NCBI GenBank assembly: GCA_028023455.1
Contig: JAQFVV010012447.1
Location: forward strand, 1 to 64,000
Direction: 5' to 3'
DNA: 64,000 nt
DNA from: Epiperipatus broadwayi
Taxonomy: Eukaryota; Onychophora; Udeonychophora; Euonychophora; Peripatidae
A program made the position numbers and the translations under genes. Under the pieces are notes generated by a model, which worked only from the letters and a program-made list of their open reading frames with translations, searched no databases and was not told the origin of the DNA. The first letter of the stretch is position 1. Each line of letters begins with the position of its first letter. Shown piece after piece: positions 13,300-25,790 of this stretch.

Positions 13300-13725
13300 T
13301 AAAAATATAGCTCATTTACAAAAGAATCAATTTCTTAAATTATACAAAGATTATGGATATGACCCTAAAACTATTAAAAATATAGTTTTTAATTCTAAGA
13401 AATGTATGATAAATGATAAAACATCTATGCAAAATGATTATAATGATGATAGTAATGATAATTCAAAAAAGAAATGGATCAAACCTTCATATTATCCTCA
13501 AGTTTATAATACATTAACAAAAAAACAAAAATGATACTGATAAGCATATAAATATTGGATGGTCAAATAATAAAAATCTGGATAAACTAATAATAAATTA
13601 AAAGATGATATAAATTACAATGCAATTAGTAGATGAGATGATAAATCTGCTTTATACATTCATTACTTAACATATAGACATAAAATAGATGCTACAAAAA
13701 ATATTAAATTACATTAAAGATTAAA
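13300..13725 (+). pseudogene. Decayed AT-rich coding remnant of unknown origin
   Basis: From about 13308 a frame stays open for about 75 codons with a mixed, protein-like composition (YKDYGYDPKTIKNIVFNSKK early on, KKWIKPSYYPQVYN later). After a frameshift at about 13530, coding-like sequence continues (HINIGWSNNKNLDKLI) to about 13710 with further stops. The Lys/Asn/Tyr-rich style differs from the LINE relics. I do not recognise the family. An AT-rich mobile element or an old integrated virus-like sequence are both possible, and chance cannot be excluded. A 1.7-kb inverted-repeat element begins 10 bases downstream. Confidence 0.35.
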
Positions 13726-13734
13726 AAAAAGATG

Positions 13735-15409
13735 GTAATCATCTGAAATCTGGGTACGGCCACTTGATGGCATTGTTTATGTGCCAAAACACATAAAAAT
13801 GCCATTTCTGCAGCCAAGCCTTACAGTTAATACAACATTTATATTGTATTACCCAAGCAAGCCACTTTACATGACATTGTACAAAAATATTATAGCCTGT
13901 TTTGTGCTTCAAAACTATTTATGCGTATTTGTTCTATTTATAGCTGATTACCGTATCACTTGAGGGTGTTTTAATTGCAAGTCGGTACAACTTTTTAAAT
14001 CTCCATAATAGAGTAATGTCATTTATATTTAAATAATGTTGTTAATTACTAATAATTATCATATGGTTCCCACCCTTTCCTAAAAATGTTAATATGTAAA
14101 AAATTTGTAAAAGTTATGTTCGAACATGCTTCAACAAAACTCACATGCTAAGTCACATTTCAGCATGGAAAATATACGAGACCAATAAAATGTCTGCGAA
14201 GAACATGCAATTTTTAAACTTTTCAGAATTACCGAGTACAGAAAGTGAGACTGTGTTTTTTTTTAGGCACATAATGTCCCCCCCAAATACCAGACTGTTT
14301 TTATTACAGCAATAAAATAATAAATAAAAATAAGTTCAAAAAGTCCAAAGTTTGTGTAATTTTATTTCATTAGAAATTGACAAATATTTGGATTATCTTT
14401 TTTCATCGGGGTTAAAATAAATAACTATTTTTGGTTTACTTTTTGTTAATAATAACAAAGTATGAACCCCCCCTCCAAGCAGTTTATTGTAGAAGACAAA
14501 AAAAAATGTAATTCAAACAAAATATAAATAAAAGTAAAAAGTGAGGAAAAGTTGTTGAAAAAAAAATATTGATTTTTTGCTACAATTATTTATCAGATAG
14601 TGGGGGTTTCAAAACAATTGTTTACCCTTTAAAACACAAAAGTTACTTTGATTTAATAAGAAGAAAAACCATTTGGTCAACCAAAAAAAAAAAAAAAAAA
14701 GGTAGAAAAAATTCAAAACAATTCCCAAATAATTGTATTATATTTTTTCAGCAGAGTTAAAACAAGTGGGGTTAAAATAAATTACTATTTTTGTTTACTT
14801 TTTGTTAATAATAACAAAATATGAAAAACCCCAAAAAAGCTGTTTATTGTAGAAGCCAAAAAAAAATGGCTAATTCAAATGAAATATAAATAAAAGTAAA
14901 AAGTGAAAAAAAGTTGTTTTAAAAAAAAAATATTAACTTCTTGTTACAATTATTTATCTGAGGGTGGGGGTTTCAAAACAATTTTTTAACCCCAAAAACA
15001 CAAAAGTTACTTTGGATTTAATAATAATAAGAAAAACCAATTTAGTCAACCAAAAAAAAAAAAAAGATACAACAAAGTTGAAACAAGTCCCAAATGATTG
15101 TATTATATTTTTTCCGCAGGGTTAAAACAAGTTTTTTAGTCGTGAAACAGTCAAGAGTTTTAAAATCAGAAAAATAAACACAAAGTTAAATTACCAAAAT
15201 TTGTTGAATAAAGATAAATGTCAGATTAAAAAAAAAAAAAAAATGAATATAAAAAAGAAATCATGTTATAAATGAAATAAAAATTTGTTTAATCAAAAAA
15301 AAAAGTCATGTTATATAAAAAAAAGTTGCAGCCTGGTAATGTCACATTTGATTGATTTTGTATAGCATCAATGCCATCAAGCGGCCATGCCCCGATTTTA
15401 GATGATCAC
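13735..15409. mobile_element. Terminal-inverted-repeat element with internal 360-bp repeats (copy 1)
   Basis: The left end from 13735 (GTAATCATCTGAAATC, then GGCCACTTGATGGCATTG) is repeated inverted at the right end, which finishes at 15409. About 40 bases match with several substitutions. The middle holds a diverged tandem repeat: GTTAAAATAA at 14411 and 14771 marks a 360-bp period, with a partial third unit at about 15120, and long A runs. No transposase is encoded, so it is a non-autonomous DNA element. A second, more divergent copy lies at about 47650-49015 and shares the left interior, the A-rich repeats and the right end. Flanking target-site duplication is not clear. Confidence 0.75.
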
Positions 15410-17094
15410 AAAAAAAAACAAATATATGAAACATATTACATTAAACATAACTTAAATAATTGTACGAATATTTATAAAACTTCAATAAATTTAGTTATCA
15501 ACTGGCTAATTAAAATTGATTGGAAAATTATATAAGATAATATAATGAGCATGCTATATGTTAGACTTCAGGTAAATACAAAGTTGTATAATGTATAAAT
15601 TATTTATTTGGTATATTATTATATTATATAGTCAAAAGTTATATTGAATTTCTATATGGCTTTATTCTATTTTACTAATACTGTGTCATTGCTATTATTT
15701 TACTTCCATTATTGAACATTAGGTGGTGTTCTATCTGCAATAATTGGTTAATGTTAAAACAGGTGATTACCATTTGAAAAGGGCATGAAACCATGGGCTG
15801 CAAAAGGCTTTTTTATGTATAATTATTATTAATCTAATTATATAACTGTTGTATATGATTTTTATTATTTATCATAAATTAACAAAATATGATATAAAAT
15901 TCAATTTAAAAAAACACTTGCTAGTAATAATTTTTAATATGATCAGAGATTATTTAAGAGAGGCTATGGATATTTTTGAAAAATCTGATACCATGAATGA
16001 AAAATAGTCTAATAAAACAAGTACAGTCTGAAAAAATTACTGAAGAAAGAAATATTTTAAATCGGTCATTCAATGACTTAGAAAACACAGAAAAAGAAGA
16101 GATTAAAGAATTTAAGTAACAAACATTTTTTTTTAAATGCTCTGGAAAAGTGTATTAGGATTACATTCAAATGTCAACTATATTTTAATTTTTTTAAGTT
16201 TTAAAATAAAGTTTTCTGTCTAATTAAAGCAATGTAGCAAAAATTATTTGTTTCAAGCATTTTGGTAAATCTAATTGTGATTGATTTTCACTATATACAT
16301 CGTTTCTTTCACAAATAATTATAAACATGCATCTTTTATCTAAGAAATATTCAAAAAAATAATATATAGGTAGATAAATAAAAAAGGCAAATGGTAAAAT
16401 AGCTTGCTAAAAGTCTTTCATAATTGAACAGTGAAAGAGAATCTCATCCAGCTAATTAAAATCAAAGAAACATCCATTTACCAAACAATATTGAATGGTT
16501 AAGTGTAGCTTAAAGTATATGAGATGGAAATGGGGAGTGAACTATTCTCCATGTGGTTATGAATAAACAACTCTATGTTAGAAAATGATGAACAAAGAAA
16601 ATGGACTCTCCTATTCTTTAAGCTTGTAATATCAATAAGCTCTCATTCACTAATACTGTTGGAAATTTAGAGTAAAAATGTAATAATATTAGCTAGAAAT
16701 AAATATGGCATTAATAACTCTGAATTTATAGTCACTTAAATACAGAATGGAGATGAATCGCACTTTTAACAGATCTTGTGTTAATAATCAAGTAAAAGTT
16801 AATAATCAAATAGAAATTACTTTTTTTTTACAATTATTAACTTCTATATGATTATTAATAGTATGTTTATTAAGACTTCATCTTATATATAATTGATTGT
16901 AATGTTTCAAAATTACTAATATCATATTTATATCTGGCTTATATACTATATTCACTCTGAGTTTTCAACAATATTAATGAATGAAAACTCATTAGCACCC
17001 ATGCTTAAAGATAAGCACATTCCATTTTCTTATTGTTTGTTAATATAAAAGTGTTTTTTTCATAATTAATGGAATAGATTGTTCTTCATCTCAA
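15410..17094. other. Intergenic stretch outside the 15.9-kb remnant
   Basis: Apart from the remnant at 15935-16125, no gene, RNA or named repeat could be supported here. Confidence 0.5.
15935..16125 (+). pseudogene. Second decayed AT-rich coding remnant
   Basis: An ATG at 15939 opens a frame (MIRDYLREAMDIFEKSDTMN), interrupted after about 22 codons. A frame-shifted, coding-like continuation rich in charged residues (QSEKITEERNILNRSFND) ends at a TAA near 16120. The composition resembles the remnant at 13.3-13.7 kb. The two may be parts of one larger decayed insertion that the inverted-repeat element later interrupted. The family is unknown and the evidence is compositional only. Confidence 0.3.
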
Positions 17095-17205
17095 TTTCAT
17101 ATCATCATCATCATTTTCAACCATTATCGATCCACTGTATGACGAAGATCTCCCCAAGCTCAATCCATCTTCTTCAATCTCTAGCCTCTCATCTCCAGAT
17201 CATAT
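17095..17205 (-). mobile_element. RTE-like LINE, 3'-terminal fragment
   Basis: Read on the minus strand this matches the last roughly 110 bases of the 7.7-kb RTE-like element: GAGATGAGAGGCTAGAGATT, then a block with GGAGATCTTCG and GTGGATCGATAATGG, then an ATG/ATC-rich tail. It is a strongly 5'-truncated insertion. It lies directly beside the foldback element that starts at about 17220. Confidence 0.75.
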
Positions 17206-17219
17206 ACACACCCATATAT

Positions 17220-17515
17220 ATTTATATGGAAATATTCAATATTGTGGAATTATTGTTTAATTAGAAAGCACTTGGCTTAAAAAAGTAATTAATGAAAACC
17301 AACTGCCCTAGGCCAGGTGTTAACGTAAAACTGACAGGCTTGATTGCATTCAAAGGAAAGACCTTCCTCTGAATGTAATCAAGCCTGTCACTTTTATTTT
17401 AACACTTGTCAGGGGTCAATTGGATTACATTTACTGTTTTAAATTAAATGCTTTCTAATTAAACAATTATAAATGGATAACTCCACACATTAATATTTCC
17501 ATCAATATATATATA
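17220..17515. mobile_element. Foldback (MITE-like) element
   Basis: An outer inverted pair lies at 17250-17270 (TATTGTTTAATTAGAAAGCA) and 17449-17468. Inner arms lie at 17333-17358 and 17364-17389 with two mismatches around GACAGGCTTGATTGCATTCA, separated by only about 5 bases. The outermost GGAAATATT blocks also pair. Both ends lie in TA repeats, in keeping with a TA target. It has no coding capacity. Confidence 0.8.
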
Positions 17516-17950
17516 TATGAATTATAAAGAATAAAATTATGAATCATAGCATAGCTGTGAGAAAGTTAAGTCTTCAAAATGATTCAATATGCCTGTTTTT
17601 GTTTTAACTTTACAGCAATATTGTAAAAAAGTTTAAAATGTTGACATTACTTCATATTTAACTCTGTAGATGGTGTTGTATTGTCTACAAAGTACATATA
17701 CAGATTGATCCAAAAGGTATGCTATATTGATTGGATACAGTATTGATGGAAGACATTTTGGTCACACAGAACTCAATCAGTATTGTAATAAGTCTTTTGG
17801 CTCACCCAATATTTTCAAGAAAAACATTCTTTGAATTGAAAAGAAGTTAAAAAAGTTAAATATATGTGACTGAAAAATAGATTACTGGATAGATAATTAA
17901 GTTAGCAAATAAATTTACCAAATCCCTGAATCTTCTTGCATTGCTTATAA

Positions 17951-18165
17951 CCAAAAGTCTATAAACATCACATGATCATCATTTCTTATGCTTAACTCTT
18001 AACTGTTATTCAAACAGGCAAAATTCTCTATATGTATTGCCATTCAGTACAAACCAGAGTATAATCAATGGATGCCAGAAGGCTTGTGCATAAAATCCCC
18101 ATCTAGTGTTTACTCATTCAATATCCCTAGACTAGTTTCTGGCTTGTTGCCTTCATCAGACAATG
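17951..18165 (-). mobile_element. Hammerhead-bearing repeat, family A, copy 1
   Basis: On the minus strand this unit has CTGATGA (18159-18153), an AGGC-AACAA-GCCA hairpin, GAAAC, TA and GTC (ending 18130). It continues through the family A body to a tail with GATCATGTGATGTTTA near 17970. The ribozyme core is intact, but the sequence upstream of CTGATGA does not match that of other copies, so the 5' strand of stem I is missing and this copy is probably not self-cleaving alone. It is homologous over about 200 bases to copies at 33.4, 51.2 and 57.7 kb. Confidence 0.75.
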
Positions 18166-21100
18166 TTATTATATGTTTCTGTAGAAAATAATGTAATGTA
18201 ATTTAGTTTTTTTTACAGAAGACTACTAGTCAAAAATGTAACCGAATTTAATAAAACACCATGAAGAATATATAGAAGGATCAAAATTCATAGAGAGATT
18301 TGATGAATAAATATAGTTATTGGTGATATAAATTAAAAAAAAAAATCCCATTGCATTAATAACAAATAAATATATCATTGATTTATTATGAAATGTTGCA
18401 GCTTAATATATCACATATTTTGTTTAGCAAAAATTCATATAAATGGTCTTTTAGTTACAGTCATTTTCTCAGCAATATTTCTTTTAATTATTTATGAAAA
18501 AAAATCTTTAATTTCAAAATAACATAAAGACCTTATTAGTTTATCACGTGACACACAAAATATTAAGATACTAATATGAACTGTGTTAAATATAATAAAT
18601 TTATTGCAAATTAAGCCAGGGTATAACTGCAGTATAAATACACATTATTTTTACAAATATGATCAGAAGTAACAACTTTAATTGAAGATTTAAATCTATC
18701 ATGTAGACAAGTTTATATAGAAAATATAAAAGCATGCCATATGAGCATTGTTAATTGCTTTCTAAATATCCAAATCCTATTCAAACACTTGTAATGAGTA
18801 GTATATAATCAAGCTAACTTTGCCAATTGCATGATATTATTTTTCTGCATATCCCATTTTACATATAAAAAACATCAACTGATTATTTATGAAATATAAA
18901 ATGGTGATGAATATTATCTAAGTTAAACCAATTGTGTGCTATTTATCATCTGTATTACTTTATTAAATAGATTTGCCACTAATGATTATTATGTATTATA
19001 GCTTGATCTCAGTACTATATTTTTTTGGATAAGTCAAATTGCCTTTCAGCAGGGATCTTAATATACATGTATACTATAATTATTTAAATTAGATTGTACT
19101 TACTCCACCATTATTTATTCAAACATGTAGCTCAAGACATCAGATTACAATAACTATAGTGCGTGTGTAAAGGAGACTAAAATATAATTTCAAAAAAATC
19201 ATGCATTGATCTCTATTACTTAAATATTTTTAGTCATTAATAAACAAGTCTTTATAATAGAAATAAATAAGTTTTTATAACAGAAATAAAATTTAAATCT
19301 TTTTCCAATTTTTGGTTAGTAGTGTTGGAGTTGGACACAGCAGATGGATGAATTCCTTTGAGGCTGATCTTATAATCTTTCATTGCCATAGTTTACAATG
19401 CAAAATTTGGATGCGGTATTACATCTTATATCTTAATTAAATAATGAGTTAATAAAGTGTGCTTAATTGCTCTTGTATTAATTGCATAATTGGTTGTATA
19501 AAATTTAAGACCTATAAAAAAGTTGTTAAAAATATTTCCACATAGAATGCAAAAAAAAAATTGAATTTACTTGATAAATAGGCAATTATAATTAAAAAAA
19601 CAAAGATTGTTACATTCAATTAAATGTAAGAACAAGCATTTGAATAGATAACCAAGGTAAGTTAATTGGAATGTTTTTAAAAAAATAAAAGATATAAAAA
19701 AATTAGAATGTGTGTAGATGAAATAGGAAATTAAAAAAAAAGTATTTAATAATGGAAAGATATGTAAAAAAGGATAAATTAAATTATATATATATATAAT
19801 AATTATTTTAGTATTAGAAAACAATATAAATTGATTTGAGTGAATTGTTATTATGGCTTGCTGTAAAGATATTTTAAATTATAAATATAGATTTGTATAT
19901 ATTTATAGGAATACACGTTAAAATAGAGAATGACTAGAAAATGACCCAATAGAAAATCTTTGAAACATAAGTAAAGAATTAAATGACATATTATATGTAT
20001 GAATATGAAAAAGAAATGATTTATAAGATAAAAGAAAATTTATAATAAAAAATTATGTTAATAATTTATTTTTTTGGAATTATGGCCATTTTAGAAAGAA
20101 AAAAATAGAGATATTTATCAAAGTATTGGTTTATTAAATTAAAATTAAAGTATATATTAGTTAAAACATTAATAATTTCATATTTAAGAATTATCATTAG
20201 TTATTAATGTAAAAAATGTTATAATGATATTATCTACATATATGTCTGCTATGAAAATATTGCTGGAAATTTAATACAATAGTTTACTGATGAGCAAATA
20301 TTTTAGTTCTATTTCCAATAATTTTTTAATTACATTTTAAGTATTCAGGCATTTGAACATTGGGATGGAACTTATGTACCTAAATAACCATAAAAATTAT
20401 TCCAGAAATGGAATATTCCAAAGCCAAAAGGAAAGCAAATAGGTAAGCATAGATAGAATATTCTTAAATGTCATTCTGCAGTGTTATGGGTTTTACAACA
20501 AACTTATGTGATAGATAGCTGGATATATTACATTTAACATAAAGTTATGATTAATAAGAGCATTTAACTATCATTTATTAATGCATTATTTAATTAAGAT
20601 ATAAAATATTATATAACTTTAATTCAGAATTGTAAACTACGATAATACAAACCTCACAGGGCTGCTTTCAGAAAACCTAATTTATGAGATGGGCTAAGCC
20701 CTAACATTATTAACCTATAATGGGCAGATTTCACTTGTTTTATTTTAAAGTGTAAAAGTTGAAGGATCTTTATATGATACTCTTTATGATTAATAAGCAC
20801 ATACATAACTATATTCTGAATAAGTAGAAATTATAATCAATTTTAACTATTTACAAACTTTGCCATTAATATATATATATATCCCTGTAAAGAAGATATT
20901 ATTTATACTTTATGAAATTTAAAATTATTAATGTGCTGCCTTTTACTTAATTAATAAGCATATACACAAATGTACTTTAATCATATAGGAACTTAATTAT
21001 TTTTTTATGTTTATCCTCATCAATTGCATTAAATATGCACCTAACATAGCTATCATATAAGTAATATATTGCAAAAATACATCTTATAATATTATAAATG

Positions 21101-22117
21101 GAGAATTTAAGTGCCTCTATTAGATCATTGTTTAATTCAAATATAAGATATTATATAATAGACTAATTCTGAATTGTAAACCAATGAAAATACAAGACAC
21201 ACAATATTTTTAAAACTGCTATCACAAATAACATTTTTATTTCAAAGATTTAGATTTATCAAATGGGAAAATTTAAGTAGATAATATAAAAGTATGTTCT
21301 GGTAACACATTAATCACACTTTTTAAACGACATTTAAACCATGTTTTAAATTGTATATTTAATTTTTGTTTTAGGATAATAAGCTATTTTCTGTGTCATA
21401 TTCTCTTCTGTTGATTCAAAGTCAAATAGTCATAATGACATATTGGAAGCACCAGTTACAAATTTAAGAGAAAATATTTTAAATTTCTCTTAAAGATGAT
21501 ATCCACCCAGTATTTCAACAATTCATAATTTAATTTTTTATTTTTGAACAAAATTATAATAGCAATTTTAGTACATTTAACAAATCTAAATTTGTGGTAT
21601 TATTTGATAAAATAAAAAAAATTTAAAAACTTGTTTAATTTTCACATATATTCTATTTCTAGTAATTTTATATAATTGATAATTATATTTAAAAATACAA
21701 ATGTGACAATGATTTGTAAAAGTTTTGTCATAAAAAGTTGAAAAATATTAAGCCTGTATGTATACAAATATTTTAGATAGAGACATTTGTTTTTGTTATG
21801 GGATATACATGTGTTATTTAAACCAATGAATACTAGATAACAGTTCATATGATTTTTGGATAATTAGCATTTTCCTGGTCAGAGGCACTAATTTTTATTC
21901 ATCTAAGTACCATATTCTCATGCTATTGAGATCAGTTATCCAAAAATTTTGAATGCTTATAAAGTTTTAATCCCAAGATAAACTGATATGGCTTATACAG
22001 ATTTATAGGTTTTGCCATTAGATTGGCATTCTATAGTTTAGCACAGTCATAGAGTGGTGCACTGAGAGTTATAATAATGGGAAGATTTTAAGCTGAATAA
22101 AATACTCAAACTGAAAG
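18166..22117. other. Gene-free AT-rich stretch
   Basis: No coding exon or RNA gene could be supported. Weakly similar segments at about 20505-20665 and 21085-21245 (sharing AGATATAAAATATTATATAA and CAGAATTGTAAAC words) may be an old duplication. The open frame at 19567-19824 minus is Phe/Ile-rich and looks like chance. Confidence 0.5.
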
Positions 22118-22258
22118 CAACTGTTAAAACACTCAATAAAATGCTCAAATGTTACATGATCTTCTGAACAACAAATAAGATATTCAAATATCACATGATC
22201 TTCTGAACAACAAATAAGACGCTCAAATATCACACGTTTCTCTGAATAACAATTGGTT
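22118..22258. repeat. 39-bp tandem repeat, about 3 to 4 copies
   Basis: TTCTGAACAACAAATAAGA recurs at 22162 and 22201, with a decayed unit from 22240, each followed by CTCAAATATCACATGATC-like sequence. The period is 39. The first, partial unit begins near 22120. Confidence 0.85.
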
Positions 22259-22784
22259 ATTTTATTTATTAAATCAGCAACTATACATTTTAATATATTT
22301 CATTATAAGCTAAGGATATTTCTGATCTTTTGGAAAAGGAAGGATAAATATTGACATATAGTATATTACATATGTTCTCTTGCTATATAATGGTCAATAG
22401 TTCCTAACAAAAGAAGTACAATTTTCCAGTACTAGACATTTTGCAAGCAATTATGTATTAATTTATTTAATCTTTGCATAGTTTGGGTTTTGATTATACA
22501 AGAAGATTTTACCTCTGTTAAATAAAAAAATAAATATAAATTATAGAGGTCATACAATTTTTAACAATATTAAAATGAGTGCAAATATATTTAATTTTAT
22601 TAAATCACAATAATGATCTGAGATGAGAGAAACTTTCCACTCAAGTGTCATCTAATGTAAATTTATGTACATACAATCCCTATGCTATGTATTTAAATCC
22701 TTGTCCTCAACTCCACCAAAAAAATTTTACTTTATGAATGAGTTAAAAATCATTACTGGATGTATGCATTTCTTTTGACATTAA

Positions 22785-22855
22785 ATCCTAGACCACATTG
22801 ATAAAGACAAAAGCCAGAAATTAGTCTGAGAATAAGATTTAATGCACAGTATAGG
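22785..22855 (+). mobile_element. Hammerhead-bearing repeat, family A, degenerate copy
   Basis: TTGATAAAGACAAAAGCC followed by AGAAATTAGTC at 22798-22826 aligns to the family A core (CTGATGAAGGC..GCC-AGAAACTAGTC), with substitutions in both the CTGATGA and GAAAC elements. About 70 bases are recognisable. The ribozyme is dead by sequence. Confidence 0.5.
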
Positions 22856-22884
22856 AATTTTAATAGGAGAAAAATAGATATTTC

Positions 22885-23250
22885 AGATCACTCAACAAAA
22901 TGGAGAGATGCAGATTATGAGTAACAAGAAGAGATCAGAAACAAAATATATGGATGAGAAAACAAACAGGTGTTATTGGCATCATTGAAAGAATTAAAAG
23001 ACAGAAGTGGAGTTGGGATGGACATAGTGCTAGAAGAGATGATAATAGATAGACAGTTGAAAACTTAAACTGGATTCCAAGAGTCTGTAAAAGACTTAGA
23101 AAGAGATGACATGTGATAAGGATGATTGAAATCAGAAAGTGTATTGGTATAATGTGGAGATGAATGCTAGAGATTGGAGAAGATAAATTGAACTTGGAGA
23201 TATCTTCATTCTGCAATGGATCGATAATCATTGAAAATGATGATATAGAT
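22885..23250 (+). mobile_element. RTE-like LINE, 3' fragment
   Basis: The plus strand carries the C-terminal coding block and 3' end of the 7.7-kb RTE-like family: relics of REQTGVIGIIERIK, a basic arginine/lysine-rich stretch, and finally TTCATTCTGCAATGGATCGATAATCATTG. Several stops are present. It is a 5'-truncated copy about 365 bases long and is unrelated to the host exon 0.8 kb further on. Confidence 0.8.
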
Positions 23251-24025
23251 TTTATAACCATTTAACAATTACTTAATATTTAAGTTTATGCTAGATGATA
23301 CTAAAATGGAAATACACTCTTGCCTTATATTTACTTTTAAACTGAAGAGTTTGATAAAAACTAGATATATGCTCACAATATTTTGAGATTCTACATTTGC
23401 TGAAAACAGCAAGTCCAATGTTACAGAGTTGTTTAGTTTTAACTTATATGTTTTGTTCCAATTAATTTAACTATGGAATGGATGTCAAGTAAAAAAAGGC
23501 TCAGTTTGTGACAATACTGGATATTTGTTTGTTTGGATGATCCTAACACCATGTTTCAATTTCCATATTATTTCAAAAGCATTTTTTATCAGCATTTGTT
23601 TATCATTTACTGTAAGTTAATTTAGATAAATGTTTGTTTACTGTATATTCTAATTCATAGCATTTATTACAGTGATGTTTCATCATATAAATATATGTGC
23701 TTGATTATCCATTATAGCAGCATATTCATAAATGTTTCTGGATATACACTTCAATATATATTGGCAGTTACAGATTTTTATTTAAAATGGATTTTTTATC
23801 AATTCTTTATGGATAGTTTATTTCTAGATTGATAATTATATTAACTGAAATTTTGTGACTTTTAATTCATTTTTCTAGTTCTGCAGTTGTCTGGAGATTA
23901 GTATGTAGAGTCCAATCACTACAATTATATTTATAATTACTTTTATATACTTCTACCATTCTATACTCATATTTCTTCTAATATATTTATATTGTTTGTA
24001 TATATATTATCCACTATAATTTCAG

Positions 24026-24095
24026 ATCTTCAACTCACAGATAAGGATCTTAAAATCATTTTAGTTGAGCAAGAAATGTATGTTAATCGTGATTA
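24026..24095 (+). CDS. Host gene, exon a (short exon of repeat domain 1)
   Basis: The exon follows an acceptor (CTATAATTTCAG ending at 24025) and ends at a strong GTAAGT donor at 24096. It starts in phase 1 and ends in phase 2, encoding LQLTDKDLKIILVEQEMYVN plus three more residues. Only this frame is open. It joins exon b across a 153-bp intron (24096-24248) without breaking the frame. It pairs with exon b as one copy of a domain repeated at 34.8-36.3 kb. The upstream exon was not found within the first 24 kb. Exons are predicted from splice signals, frame and internal similarity, not from a recognised family. Confidence 0.72.
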
Positions 24096-24248
24096 GTAAG
24101 TATTTTACATGAAAATTTATTAACAATCAAAAGTTATTATTAATTTGATTTTTTTAAATATTTGATTTAATATTACATAAATTAATATTAAAAGAAATTG
24201 TTAAATATTTTATATGTATCTTATTAAAATATTCATATGTCATTTTAG

Positions 24249-24487
24249 TGAGAACGTGAATGGATTTCATTACATAATTCACTCAGATAGCAAAAACTTC
24301 TCCCTAGTTTCTGAACTTAAGCAACCAAATTGGACCCAGTTCGCTAAAGAATTATTTTTCCTTGGTCGATTTCCTTGTAACTGCCGTCCTACTCCTGCGT
24401 TTAACATTGTAATCAATCAAGCTACAAACATTAATCCCGAGAGACTTCAGATACATCTAAAGAATATTTGGAAAGATGTTAATTTAG
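24249..24487 (+). CDS. Host gene, exon b (long exon of repeat domain 1)
   Basis: The 239-nt exon lies between a TTTTAG acceptor (ending 24248) and a GTAAAT donor (24488), phase 2 to 1. It encodes about 80 residues, including NGFHYIIHSDSKNFSLVSEL, QPNWTQFAKELFFLG and NPERLQIHLKNIWKDV. Sequons NFS and NWT and a CNC motif suggest an extracellular or luminal segment. With exon a it aligns to exons c and d: both have the pattern (Y/W)..I or YTII, then PxW(T/D)Q..., then N(P)...L...W. The reading frame is open and has a richer residue mix than its flanks. The family is not securely known. A KIAA1549-like (DUF3827) ectodomain repeat is a guess only. Confidence 0.78.
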
Positions 24488-25344
24488 GTAAATGCTATCC
24501 TATTTAGAAAAATTCACAGTTATAGATATTTTAAATGCTCTATTATTTAAAACAATTGAAAAAAAAAAACTCCTATTATTAATTAAACAAAGTAACATGA
24601 GCTTTTTTTTTTTTTTACAGATAATATTGTTTAATATATACACGCACACACTCATATACAAAAACATATTTGAATTGCACCAATTAATGCCATGTTTCTC
24701 GAAAATAAGACATAACCAGAAAGTAAGCCCTAGCAAGATTTTTCTGGATGATGATAATATAAACCCTACCCAAATTATAAGACCTACGTAAGATTGTCAG
24801 CCTGATTGACGGACCTATACAATTATAAAGTAATGAATATAACATTCAAAACGTTTATATATTTAGATTACAACTAGCATAAGTAAACAAAAAACATTTC
24901 AAATTAAAGTAATGAATGTATAAATAAATATAAATGTAGATTTTTGTACTTATATAAATGTTACTGAAAATTATTTTGCAACTAGACTTTTAACTAATTA
25001 TTTTAATAAACTTGCCAACAAATTTTGTTTTTACATTTATCAATGCGCCTGCCATAACTCCTCTTTCATTTGCTGTCTAGTCGTGCATATTGTAAATAAA
25101 TCAACATTGATATCCGAAAAGGCAGAAACATATTATTAGCGGCAATCTCAGTTCACAAATTAGTCAAACCACCGTAATATTTCATATATTATTTTAAATT
25201 AAATATTACTAATTTCAACAACACGTAAATAATTTTTGATATAATTGTATATAACGAGTATATTCTGTGATATGATTTTAATCCTAAAGAGGAAATATAT
25301 AACCAGTAGTAATGGTTATTTACGTGCTATTGAAATTCGTAATA

Positions 25345-25425
25345 TTTAATAAATGTAGATTTTTGTACTTAAATAAATGTAGATTTTTGTATTTGAATAA
25401 ATATATATTTTTGTACTTGAAAAAA
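25345..25425. repeat. Short tandem repeat, about 24 bp, three to four copies
   Basis: AAATAAATGTAGATTTTTGTACTT-like units repeat in succession, with one more related unit at about 24918-24950. The copies diverge by a few bases. Confidence 0.75.
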
Positions 25426-25539
25426 GTAACACATCCCCTAAAAATAAGCCTCAAGTAGTCTTTTGGAGCAAAAATTAATATAAGACTGGATCATATTTTT
25501 GAGGAAACACAATAAGTAATTTTTATGTGATGTGTATCA

Positions 25540-25790
25540 AAGTCAGGAATCTCTCAGTCACTGTGTCCAGAAAAATCTGCTAGCCACCTTACCTTTCCTT
25601 TTTATTTACCACCCTAAGTTTTTCTCATATTCTTCTCTATCCTGCTCCATTCCATTTCCACAACATTATCTTTGTCCACTCCATGACTTTTATATTTAGA
25701 TTCCCCATATTTTTTCTAAGCCCAGCATAAAAACCAAGAACCCATGTTCTGTATAATCCACTTAGGAGAAAATCTTCAAGTACCATCTAT
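25540..25790 (-). mobile_element. LINE of the 50-kb type, 3' fragment
   Basis: Minus-strand sequence matches the 3' end of the element at 49913-53625: the plus strand reads CAGGAATCTCTCAG, then CTAGCCACCTTACCTTTCC, then CTCCATTCCATTTCCACAAC, in the same order as at 49913-50110. It is a 5'-truncated copy inside intron 2. Confidence 0.8.
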
